DNA of 64,000 nucleotides. It comes from Eleginops maclovinus (taxonomy: Eukaryota; Chordata; Actinopteri; Perciformes; Eleginopidae). Shown one piece after another: positions 35,590 to 48,167 of the stretch. The stretch covers positions 16,100,293 to 16,164,292 of the forward strand of contig NC_086360.1 in NCBI RefSeq assembly GCF_036324505.1, given 5' to 3'. Each line of letters begins with the position of its first letter. Within the stretch, counting starts at the first letter, position 1. A program made the translations under genes and the position numbers. The notes under the pieces were generated by a model, which made no database searches, had not been told where the DNA came from, and worked only from the letters and a program-made list of their open reading frames with translations.

Positions 35590-35850
35590 AAGAAGGGATG
35601 GAGGGATGGAGAGGTGAAAGAGAAGAAAACTGGGAAGGAGAAAGAGAGGGGTGGAGTGGAGATGGGAAATAATAGGAGGAGAGGTAATAATGCATACTGG
35701 GAAAGAAAGGGAGAGAGTTAAGAGCGGAAGCAATGGAGTAGAAAGGAGAAGGCGATGGGAGGGAAAAGGTTTGAATGGGTCATGTAGAGAAAGATGAAGG
35801 AGGAATAGAAGATAGTGGAGTGAGAAAGGAGGGAGAGAGGTGTGAATGTC
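35590..35850 (+). repeat. purine-rich low-complexity tract
   Basis: GGGATGGAGAGG/GAAAGAGAAG-type + strand sequence about 260 bases long. It makes spurious Ser/Leu-rich frames on the opposite strand. Confidence 0.65.
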
Positions 35851-36707
35851 TTCAGGGAGAAAGTAAAAGTGATCATCCATCATTACTGTGGGCCTGCAGA
35901 TGTTCGTAAACCACAACTTCACGCTCCCATCACATTCCTAGGGCTGGCCACAACCACACTTCACACACACATTTTACTGGCAGCCCACCAACAGCTTACA
36001 GTGAAAATGAACTCAATAATGTACCGCACATCCCGATTATGGAGAACCACTTTACTCGCTTACAGTACAGCTTACTCGCACTCTGTATATACAACATGCA
36101 ACCACATGCATGCAAGGAAACACATTTCTTGTTTTTTTTTTGCATTTTACGCAGGCATATTTTACTCTTTGCAGATATATTTAAAAGTCGTGATCACTGC
36201 AGTTTCACTGAAAGCCTTTTGGATATGCTGTAAAACATCAATCGGGAATAATAAGTCTCATTTGTTTATTAACAACAGCACTTGATGGTATTGATGTTTG
36301 TGAACTTGAAAATGTTGATTTGATTGATTTATAGTATAATTTATAAACTAAGAAGCATTTTGTACATTTCTTTCGATATCTAAGGTTGCCTTTTTCAACA
36401 GCCAACTGAACTGGTTTAATTAATTATGTTTTAGCTAATGTGTAAAATAATCTTGATTGTTTATGTATTTGTATGTCTGGCTCCCTCTAAACATCTGTCT
36501 CCTCATGTAGACCGTACTCTACAGCAGGGGTGGATATTTCCCCAGTCTGCCACTTTTGTAGATTTAGTTTGACACGTTGCGAAATTATTGTCACCTGTCA
36601 GAGCATGAGTGCCAGGGGCAGCTTTGACAAGGCTGGCTAACAAGGTCCTTAAATCCATCCCTGCTGTACAGTCGTAGTAGAGTTTGCACTGAGCGAGCAC
36701 ACTTAAA

Positions 36708-36710
<3 letters not shown>

Positions 36711-36764
<54 letters not shown>
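36711..36764. repeat. (AC)n microsatellite
   Basis: 27 AC units, uninterrupted, preceded by a short A-run. Confidence 0.97.
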
Positions 36765-36769
<5 letters not shown>

Positions 36770-37534
36770 CTCTGCGCAATAACAGAAGGCAGGGTGTGTG
36801 AGAAACAAACGATGCATCCGATGTCAAGAGTGGTGAGACGTGGAAGCAACATCTCTGCTGGCTGCACTGTGTGTGTACCGACCTGCTGGATTTCCTTTCT
36901 TTTTTTAATAATGAACTATCTCAAGTTGGACAGTGGTGATATTTTTTGACAGTTATAGAAAGAGGCTGTGAGAGGGATGTTTGTTACCATACAGACTTGT
37001 CAGCACAAATGTAACTCCGGCTGAAGATCGGCCTTCTTCTCATTGCTGCCTCTGATCAAAGTTATTGGTCAAGTTGAGACAGTAAAAAAAAGAGGAAAAA
37101 CAACAACTGCTGTATGAAAGGACACCTCAGAAAAGGAGGGACTGACAATCACAGACTTCTCTCTCTGGCTCTTCTTCAAGTGACCTACTGTATAATAGAC
37201 TCCCCTCCTCTATGCTGCCTATACTGTGCGTGATAGTCTTAAACTTTGGTCTCTAGAAGTGCTACTTTTATTTTGTTTTTGTAATATGAAATAACAGTGA
37301 GAGGAATGAACAAAAAATACATGTACAAATGTGAATAAGCTGCTGAAAGAATTAAGCGTTGCTTACAACTGTGTCCAAGACTGTGTCAGTATTTAGATTG
37401 TATTGTTTTTTTGTCTTAGAAGTGGAGGGCAGAGAGATTGGGTATTTACGTGGGACTCAAAAATACACAAAATTAAAAACCAACCGCCCCCAGGATGAAG
37501 ATTGTTTGCTCTTTCTCCCGGTTGTGTGTGACTT

Positions 37535-37659
<125 letters not shown>

Positions 37660-39220
37660 AGAGAACAAGTATTGTGGCCGGGGTGAATCAGTAGGCGTCC
37701 GTAGGCCTGGTTCAGACTCCAGGCAGATCCTAGTTCAAATGCAATGAGATTCAATGGAGGAATCAGGAATTGATTTTTAGTCATTGTTCACCAATTCATG
37801 ATAAATGACTTCCCCCGGTCGAGTAGGACTGAGGTTGGCATTATGGCAGCTACTGTAAGATGTATGGAAGCGCTCAATTGCTTTATTTATGATTTAAAAA
37901 ATCTGCCTTCTTCTCTACACAGCCTGGGTTTCACAGAAGTATATCAGCAATATTAATGTTTACTTTCGCCTCACTACAACATAACTATCGTGCTGAGTTT
38001 GGGCTAAACAGTAAAGTGACTCAGCTCACATATTTCTAATACCGATACATATCACAAGTTTGAGAGTGTTATGATCCATATCAGATTTAATCCCCTCTCT
38101 CCGTCACCACCCTCACATCACAGTCTGAGCTAATAGAGCTGAAATATCAGAAAGGTCATCTTTAAGATTTACTTTGTGCTAGGATGCTTCTGGAGCCACT
38201 ACGCCCTGAAGAATGTAATACCACAAAAACTGCTTAACTACTGCAAAAAAATGAAAAATGAAACTGTGATTTGCTATATGCAGTATCTTTGTTTTCAATA
38301 TTTTTGGATCTGTGATATGTGTCTCTGTGTTTAGAGGGTTTTGCCGCTGGTAGAAGAAAAAGGGGGATTTTGAATGTTTTGTGGTTGTTTGGATTGTAAG
38401 AGGCTAAAATACGACAGAGGCTAAAAGACTGTAATGTTTCTGTATGAAAGAGATGTTGAAAATGTTACCTCTATGCTAACACATGCTCATCAAAATGTAA
38501 AAAACATCTGTATTGCAAAGCAAACAAGGTAATTAAAAGCTATAGATATTCTGATTGATGCAGCTAATGTTTGTCTTTGCAAGCAGGTTGTCGGTGTTTA
38601 TAAGGCAAATGTTAAAGTCACCCATAGTCACACACGGAGAAACACACACCGGCGGAGCGTGTACATTCATACAGTTGCGTGGTGGAAATGATCACAGTGA
38701 GTCATGATGGTAAAGACATGATTTTTCTCTGAACGTGGACCAGTCTGTCGTGATACAATGTAATTAATAAAAAGTGTTATGTCACATAAAATTTCCTGCT
38801 AGTGAATATACTGAAGAGTTGTATGTTTGTGTGTTGGCAAGGGAGAAAGACATACACTCCGCAGAAAGGGAAGGTGTGAACGAAACAGAAAAATATGCTA
38901 AATTGAATTGAGTTAGAGTGTTTAAGTGATGCCACATCTCCCCCATTCTATTAATCCCACTATACACCCAGTGTCTTTCAAGAAAGAAAAACAGCACTTG
39001 CTTGGTTTGCAGATTAGCAGTAAGCTGAGGGCTTTTGCAGGGAATTGTAAGAGTAAATTGGACAGGAGAGTATGTCTAAATCCCTGATGCAATTAAGCAA
39101 CAGTTGAATTATTATGTTACTTTTACACTGAGCTCTGTCTACAATTTATCTTTTAATAAAAACAGCATTGGAAAGGAAATGAGAAATGCACAAGGTGGCA
39201 AAAAGTTCACCTTTGTGTTA

Positions 39221-39543
<323 letters not shown>

Positions 39544-39631
39544 TCAGAAAGTGAGTGCTCTCCATGGTGTACAGTGGAGAATCCCTATACTCAGCACTTC
39601 AAACTCATAAATAACGCTTTTAATCAACCAT

Positions 39632-39633
<2 letters not shown>

Positions 39634-39694
<61 letters not shown>
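39634..39694. repeat. (CA)n microsatellite, inverted relative to the GT tracts upstream
   Basis: About 30 CA units, lying 91 bases after the end of the (GT)n tract at 39439-39542 and complementary to it. Confidence 0.96.
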
Positions 39695-39700
<6 letters not shown>

Positions 39701-42689
39701 AGACACAAAGATGCACACCCACAGTAGTAAGGATGAGAGAGGTTGTAAAAGTGTATCAACTGTATGTGTAACCATGTAACCAAAATGTCCAGAGTTTTAA
39801 TCCAGATAAACATCTCAGTCACAACTCCTCCCCTGCTTTCTGCCTGAAGATGGTATTACTACACCCTCAATTAATACATGCTTAACCTCAATAAGTAAGG
39901 TCTAAAACGTTTCATTGAGAAAAGGAAAAAAAGGAAGGGTAGTCGAGCTCAGGACACTCCACAAGAGCATATAAGTATTTCCCCCTTGGCAATTTTAATT
40001 ACTTAAAATTAGTTTTAAGATAGTATTAAATTATACTAATTTGCTTTTTGGCCGACTGTTTTGGCAGCCTGTAAAAGCTGAGGTTTGGGATTCAGAGGCC
40101 TGAGCTTCTCTGTGTTTATGGCTTGATCCACAGATCCTTAAAGACCCCCTGCTGACCCATTTTCAAGAATATCAAAATGTTCTGTTTTACTGAAAAGTTG
40201 TGCTGATATGAGCTCTTAGTGAAAGAGAAATATAAAAAAAAGTTGTTCCATATTCTCTCATCAAAATCATCATAATCATAATTTATGATTATGCAAAACA
40301 ATAATTACACACTGTCTTAACTGGAGGTTTTTGGTCTTAAAAGCTTAACCAGGGACACAGTACTCAGAACAGCTATAGCTCGAAGTCATATATACTCTGC
40401 CCCTGTTGCACAACACATACAAATACAACAATGCCTACATGTATTGTCCCTGTCATACAAATGATTAATTTAATTAACACATTATTAATAAAATGTTTTC
40501 AGAATAGACTTGCATAACGTGCATATTGAACAGGCTTACAAACTGTGATTTTACAAAATGTGTTTCATTCAGCCACATCTTAAACTCATATTTAGATTAA
40601 TTGATGTGTGAGTAGAAACTTTTTCCTTTCAGACAATTATGTTAAAAACACATTCCTAGTGAAGCCCAAATATCCTATTTAAGTAATATTTTAAATACAA
40701 AAAACCTTACTCCCTAGACTGCCAATGCAAGACATGACATAGTGTATGCATATCCTCAAAAACACATCATTGTCTCATCAGACTAATACTACCTCAAAAA
40801 AGGCATTATTACCCTGTTTCCTTCATTTTTTCCCCCCTGCCATTTCTAAATTGCGTCTGTATGAAAGTAAAATACATTTGTGAAGCACCTAATGATTAAA
40901 CTGTCAAAAGGCTTCAAAAGCTAACATGTAAATTAAAAATGTGAGTGACATTGAAGTTTGAAAAATCTCATTATAGAAAATAAAGAAGAGCTACAGCTTC
41001 TCTGACAGGGATCTCACCTTCAGGATGGTCAGGCATGCCTACAGCAGGTAAACAAAGTATAAGCACTGATAACAAAATGAAACAGAATGATCAGCTGAGT
41101 GCCATCAAAGTCAACATGGTCATTATCGTCAACAAGGTCATGGCAGGAAGAAGATCTGAATGAGCAGAAAGGGAGGGAGTGAGGCAGCCCTGTTTAAAAT
41201 GACGGGAGGACATTTGAAGAAAATCATGGACGAGAATTATTTTAAAGAAGCAGATTATTTTGTTGAACACAACAATTGTGAGTTCTAAGTTTTTGAATGA
41301 ATGTAACATACAAACAAAGTACAATACAATTAATGTTTTGTTGGCCTTCAAGTCACAAAGGGCACTTAATTAAAATGCAACCAGTGGCAGCCAAAGTATT
41401 CCAAGTAGTCCATGAAGCACAGCATTTCATCACCTTTTTATGATAAAAAAGACATGCTTTTGTTACGGAAAAGTAAAGTGTCAATGGACCTTGAGTTCCA
41501 ACTGAAAAAAGCTCTAAAATAATTAAGATGGAGTTCAAAGCCTGAAAAAGCCTCTCAAATTATTGGTGAAACATCTGAAATGTCACCTGACCAAAGTGAG
41601 TGAAACCCTACAACAAAACAATATTTCAGCACCTTTGGCTTTTCTTCGGCTTTGAAATAATGGCTGCCAAGCCAGGGCTTAGTGTCTGTGTAAAGCATGT
41701 TGTACATCAAAGCCTCTGTAATGCAGCCTCTGTCTTAATACTATACTATTAGCAAGAGCCTCATCCTAGGAGATCTAAAAAGCCGCAGGGAAGAGCAACA
41801 GTTGATCAGAGAAAATATGTCATTAAAACAGAAACATAGTCTTAGAGGAAACACACAAAAGAACAATGTTCAGCGGAGACAAAGCCAGGGCAAACTCAGG
41901 CAGCCACATAATGACGGGGACCAATTAGAGATGTTTAAAGGAATGACAGGCAATCATTAGAGGTTCATCCCACACCGCTGCACCTGCGTGGTGACATCAT
42001 ACACACACAGGAGAAGTGTGTGTTCCCCTGCTATGTGTGCATCTGTTTGTGAGGGAGCTATTTACAGGTCATCTATGCTGCAAAAAGCAACGTGTAGCGT
42101 AATGATTGTGTTTCTCATGAGGCTTTGTTCCGTCTGATATAACGGTTTGTGTTTCGTCTGAAGCCATTTTGAAAATGTGAGAAGGCAGTGTTTACTTAAT
42201 GAGTAATGAGAACTAGATTAGTATCTGCTGTGAATAATATTAGCATTTCTGAAAAACAAATTAATAGTAAACGAACATTATTTTTAGGGAACAGGTTTGA
42301 TTTCTGTTCCTCTGCTATAAATGTAATCGCATGAGGTGGCTAGAAAAGTATAAGAATTAATGGAAAACTAAAAGCTCCACAGAAATGATTAGAAAACAGA
42401 CCGAAGTGTAAGGGTGGCTGAAGAAACAGAGATATGATTACAAACAACACCTCGGCAGACCCCTCGAGTGAATTCGTCTGAAAAGGCGCTCTCAATACAC
42501 AAGCATGCTCTCTCCCAGAGGACACCATCAAAATGGAAAGCACAGAAAAACAGGACAACCCAGAGAACGAGGGCCATTCCTCATCTTCTGTCTCCTCCTG
42601 CTCCTGCTAGAGTTTCCTGTTCCAGAGAACAGGAACAGCCAGTGGCTTTATCAAGATTTATGAGCTAAATCATCATTGGAAATATAAGA

Positions 42690-42850
42690 CACTTGTTGGG
42701 GCACAGGGGGAGATGGGGAGGGGAGAGAGAGAGAGGGAGGGATGGAGCCGGCTGGAGAAGACGAGGAAAAAGAAAGATGAGACAAGAGTAAGAGAAAAAC
42801 AACAGAGAGGAAGACAAACAGAGGGAGATATGAGCATTTTGGTAAGAACA
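42690..42850 (+). repeat. purine-rich low-complexity tract
   Basis: GGGGAGATGGGGAGG followed by GAGAGAGGGAGG and AAAGAAAGATGAGA-type sequence; compositional only. Confidence 0.6.
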
Positions 42851-45800
42851 GATGTCTAGACTTGATCCAGAAACCCACATCAGTGCTATCTTTTGTGTCG
42901 CTGCTGTTTTCCACTCTAAATGTGCTGACATCCCATTTGAAAGCTGTTATCAAGTAAACACTAAAAACAAGCAGAAGTGCAGCACAGATAAAGGGCTGAC
43001 TAGAGTCACAGAAAAACAAGGTGATTCTCTGAGTCCATCAACCCAGGCTGTTACATTACACAGCCCCTCCTTATAATGCACTCTTCTCCTCACTTTACAA
43101 TGTTTCCTCAGGAAAACAACAATAAGACACAAATATAAGACCGGAGAGTGGAGACAGAAACACACAAATCCTCCTATTAAATGTATCTCAAGAGGAGCTG
43201 TAGATCACAAGGCTCAGAAGCATAAAGAGTCACATAAGAAGGCCACTATTAATCACATGTCTGTGCATTTGGAGAACACAGATGAACCAGGAAGCCTTTA
43301 ATGTAGCATAGCATAAAGACAGCAAAGATAGTTTTGATGGTTTAGGGTAGTTTAGAGCCATTAGGTTAACCCTGAGATAACATTTGACAAATCTGAGAAC
43401 ATGTTTTGACACAGGAAATGCAGGATGCAGGAGTCATGATGCAGGCAAGGGTCGAAACCAGGAAGGCCAGACCCAAAGTTCCAAAAACTGTACGGGATCA
43501 CAGAATTCAGAGATTTGGAAGAAAATTGCAAGAAGCTACAATGCAATACATGAAAAAACTGGGAGGCAGTGAATTGAAAATGGCTGATTAAATATCTGCA
43601 GGGCTGATGAGGAAGTAAGGGCAGGTGTGTAGATGGGTGAAGCAGTCGGGTGAGTGTAAAGGGGGGGAGTGTCCGAGGGCCTCTGGTGGGTGGAGGGAAA
43701 ATCACAGGGAAGGGGCCTGGGAAAGTAAGTGTGGCTAGAGAAGAAAAACAGAGACAGACTGTAGCAAGAAAGTTGGTTTAGTAGCTGATCTGGAGTTTTC
43801 AGACACATTTTCAGTGCTCCAGGCTGTTACTGCATTGGAAATGTTTTCAGTATTTCTTCCTAAAGCTAAGTCATCAAAGTTGTTTAAAAGTTATTTATTT
43901 TGATTTTGTGTTCCTGGATCCAGACCTCCATAAATCTCACATTATTGCATCTTAGATAGGTGAATACCTTATACGGTAAATAGTCAGGCCACTAAGAGGA
44001 TGTGAAGGTAGAAAAGAGCTCATTTATCTAATATAAAACTTTAGGATGCATAAAGCTGATAAGTTGTGTTCTTACTGAAATTATTATGTTCGTTGTGTTT
44101 TTTGTACAATAAATATGCAAAATCTATCAACTCATGTACTGTATGTCAGTAACTAAGCAAACAACAGTACAAAAACAAGCAAAATGACCTGAAGATAAAA
44201 AGTATCTGACCTAAATACAAAACATTTATTAGCACTTTAAGCTGTTAATTTATTGAGTAAACTCAATGTTTTCTTTTTTCAAGCAGCAGTCTGTGATGCT
44301 AGGTGTGGTCAGACGTGCAACAGACATAAGCATATTTCTCTCAATGTTAACCTTTTCTTTCATGTCATATTTTTAACAACAGTTTGTCATTGAAATACAA
44401 AGTTTAGTTTATTAACCCAACAGCGTATCTTTTTGTGAGGGCAGTGTCATCTGTTTTCTGATTTCTTCAGTCAGACCTTGAATTCTAATCCATCTGTTCC
44501 GTAGAGCTAAAAATTGAATCGTAATGATTTGAAAAAAACAACGTTAATCCAAATTCATACAGTGACGTGCTTGATAAATGCCAGCCCCCATTATTTTGCT
44601 GCCTGTGCCACCTTTAATAAGCTTAGTGTCTGTCCACTTAACAACGTGACTCTCTGTAATGACTGCAGAGCCACATTTTGCTGCAAATTGAATCTGAAAC
44701 GGCCTGATTCTTTATGTGATCTCGTGATCTCATTTAAACCATGCAGATTTAAATAAATCAGCTTAATTGCCATTTCTATAAAGGAAATGATAACTGCTTG
44801 TTTATTTCTGTGATACTGGGATTTCTGAAGGAAGTAATAATAATGTGAGAAGAGCTAAATGGTGCAAAATTGCAAAAATCATGGAAATTAATTTTTAGCT
44901 CATAGGTTTCAATCAATACAAAGAAGGATGAGTGTGACCACGAGTAAAAAAAAAGAGGAAAATAATCAATTTAATATAAGACAAATAGCACGAGAGCAAT
45001 AATAATTAGAAGAAAAAAACAAGACAGATTTTAAAACAGGTGCAGACAGTGCAACCAAGCATCTGGAGCCAGTAACAGAAACACTAAGGGGAGCCTGATG
45101 CAGAGAGGGAGAGCAGCAGAGGGATCGAGGGATGGGCTTTTGATGGACTCTCATCTGGAGTGTTTATGACGAGGCAGCGCCAGCAACGTAATGAGTTGAC
45201 TGATCAATCTCTCCTCCTTGCGTGCTGGATCAATAGCACTGTTTTGACATCCTACATTAAGCTCTAACTAATTGGCAGATTGCTAAATGCTTTTAAGAAG
45301 GAAGAAAAAAAAAAACATATCCAGGCCAATCAATAATGCAATCACACCAGTGGCTCTCCGGCCCGGGGAGGAGGGGTGCTGTTTGTTTGTGGGAGTGTGG
45401 TGAGTGTTAAGGGCCAAACTGTTACCTGCTTCATGAATTGAAGGACTTAAGGATGTATGTTACTTGTGTGAGTGTTTGAACGTGGTGTTGGGGCAGCTGG
45501 GAGTTGTGGTCAGTGGTTTAGGGTTTAAACCTTGGCGGCTTCAGTGGAACTGTTTGCTGATTAGACTCTTGCGGCTAAACCACCAAAACTCTAAACAGCA
45601 CCTACTGACAATTAACTGAAATTAGCCTTAGCAGCTTCACTAAATAAAAGCTTTGTGAATGAATATTGGACAATCCTACAAACCCACTAAACAGAAAAGG
45701 GACTGGCTGGTGAACATAGCATTTAGCAGCTTAGAGACAGATACTTCTCACAGCAGTTGGTGGAAACCAAACAAGAGAGTCAATTCACCAAGTATCCAGA

Positions 45801-48018
45801 AACACAACTCCAAAAGGATGATAGAGCCGCTTTGTATCTGCTGAATGCCAGCAGGACTAAAGGACTGGTTGTGGATTTTATATCAATGGTTTTCGGTGAA
45901 GAGTGTCAATACCAGTGTTTTTCTGTCTCCTGTATGTCAGTGTTGTGGTTAATAAGTAATTGCTGGTTTAAAAGTTGATTTTTACAAATCCTTCTTAACC
46001 TTGACAACAGAAGCTGACAAAACATAATGTTTTCCAAATTAAACAAGAAGTATGTATGTTTGCACCAGCCCTTCAAACACATGGAAGCTTTCCGATCCTA
46101 TAGTAACGTTAGGTTGAGGTGTAAGTGCTTGCGTACCTTCCAATGTTTCGGAGAAGTGGTGGTTTGAAAATGTACAGTTATACCATAACTGAGCGTCACT
46201 TCACATGATGATGAAGGCCGTGTGATACGGGCAGGAACATACAAAGTGGACATCTGATGTCAGGCTCATGAAGAAACTGTCAATTATATCACAATGTAAT
46301 TTCTTGTTAAAATGATTCTGATAAGGCCAGTAAGCACAGCCCTTCTTGCTAAACTTGGACCTAATCTTTTGTGCTGCTGCCTTGAGCCAAAGTTATAGCA
46401 ATCAACTTGATGAACACCTTGTTATTATTACCAAAATGATCACTACAAGAAGAAGGCCTAAGTTTATATAAAGCAGAATTCTCTTTTCTCTTGTTTTCCT
46501 CTCTATAGTTTGAGGATAAGAATGAGAGAGGTAGACAACCTACCTATTATAGAGCAGTGGGTGAATAAGCATACAGTTCCTTCAAGGTCTCTGCATGTTT
46601 TAAGTGTGTCTGTAAGGTAAAGGGCAAACATATTGTCCAGGACAACAACTCTTTCAGGTATGCACTGGTGGACATCGTAGCAAAATCTCATCTTCTTCTC
46701 CAACTCCACAAAACAAGTGGGGGATAAAACCCTTTTTCATGAATTTTTCAGACAGGCAGTGCTCCTCGTACAGGAGAGCTTCTCCTGTACCGTTGGTTCA
46801 TGCATTTTTAACAAGGAGAAACACACCAGACAAAATGCCACAGATTTAAAGTGCAGGTGTAAGAGTGGCTGACCTGCTGTCTTACTATTTGCACAATTCA
46901 TACAAAAACCTTTCCCGCAGTCCGACTCAGGAGCCAGAGATGAATCGAAATAGACGCCTGAGAGATGAGCATGGAGGACAAAACAGAGAGAGGAAAGGTA
47001 TACATTATCTTAACAGCAGAGTATACAGGTTGGTAAAATGACAAGAGTGCCTGCAAAGGTTTCTGTGAACTCCCAGATTTGAACATGTTGATTTGAATTT
47101 CAGGGTGCTTATTGTAGAAGGAGCTAATTGCGTGCAGATTATATCGTTATGAAAGTGTGATTGGGCTTTAATTGCCGTGCAAAAGGAAAATCACTTTTTT
47201 TAATATCCCAAATATCATGAAGCAAATCCAAATGGAGAGTGGGTGTATTAAGGGCTGTAATCAATTGCATGATTAGCTGACTGATGGACTTATTCAAAGT
47301 CAGTTTCCAAACATAAAGGAATCCATCATGAATGTATCTTCCCCAATCAGTGATTTATTCTGTTTAATAATAAACTGAATATTTTTAGGCTTTTGGTCTA
47401 AAAAGACAACACATTTTGATCAGTTCTCTTGGACTTACTATTAACTATTATCTGACATAAAACTTTTCCATAGACATCAATGACAAAAGATCTAAACATT
47501 ATCTCTTTATAATGGATGTATGTGCAATGTGACCAAACTGAATATTTGATCAAATAATAGACAAAATGATATGCATTAGTGGCAGCCCCATTACTGTATC
47601 CTTCGATTAAGAAGAAATCACACGTTTCCACAAGAAACAATCACCAGGAGTGGCAAAGAAAACAAAGAACAAACAATTCCTCTACCAGAAGTTTCAGTCA
47701 GTGTCCACAAACTCATGAGGATTCGGCTCTTTTTTACTGATCCTCGTATTTTCCCTGCTCTCCTGTATTTCTTCTTTTTCTTTTCCATTAAGTTTTCTCC
47801 ATACTGTATGTCCCCTTTCTCGGCTTCGTCCTCCTCATCTGGCTCCACCCCCTGTCCCTGACACTTCATCTTCCCCACTGCTTCCATATCTTTGCTATTA
47901 AAACAACTAAATTATTAAACTTATAGTGATAATCAATCAATAACACTCTTTCATAGAGGGGTAGAGCGCTTAATAATTGACTAATCCTAAGGGAACCATG
48001 CCCCTTGTGAGAATATAA

Positions 48019-48167
<149 letters not shown>

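Noticed and set aside
35554..35922. 122-aa - strand ORF rich in Leu, Ser and Pro
   Set aside because: It is the opposite strand of a purine-rich tract, so its composition explains it.
43384..43720. Overlapping + strand ORFs of about 60 aa and a G-rich stretch resembling dispersed fish repeats
   Set aside because: No recognisable protein motif or repeat ends; the resemblance is too weak to name.
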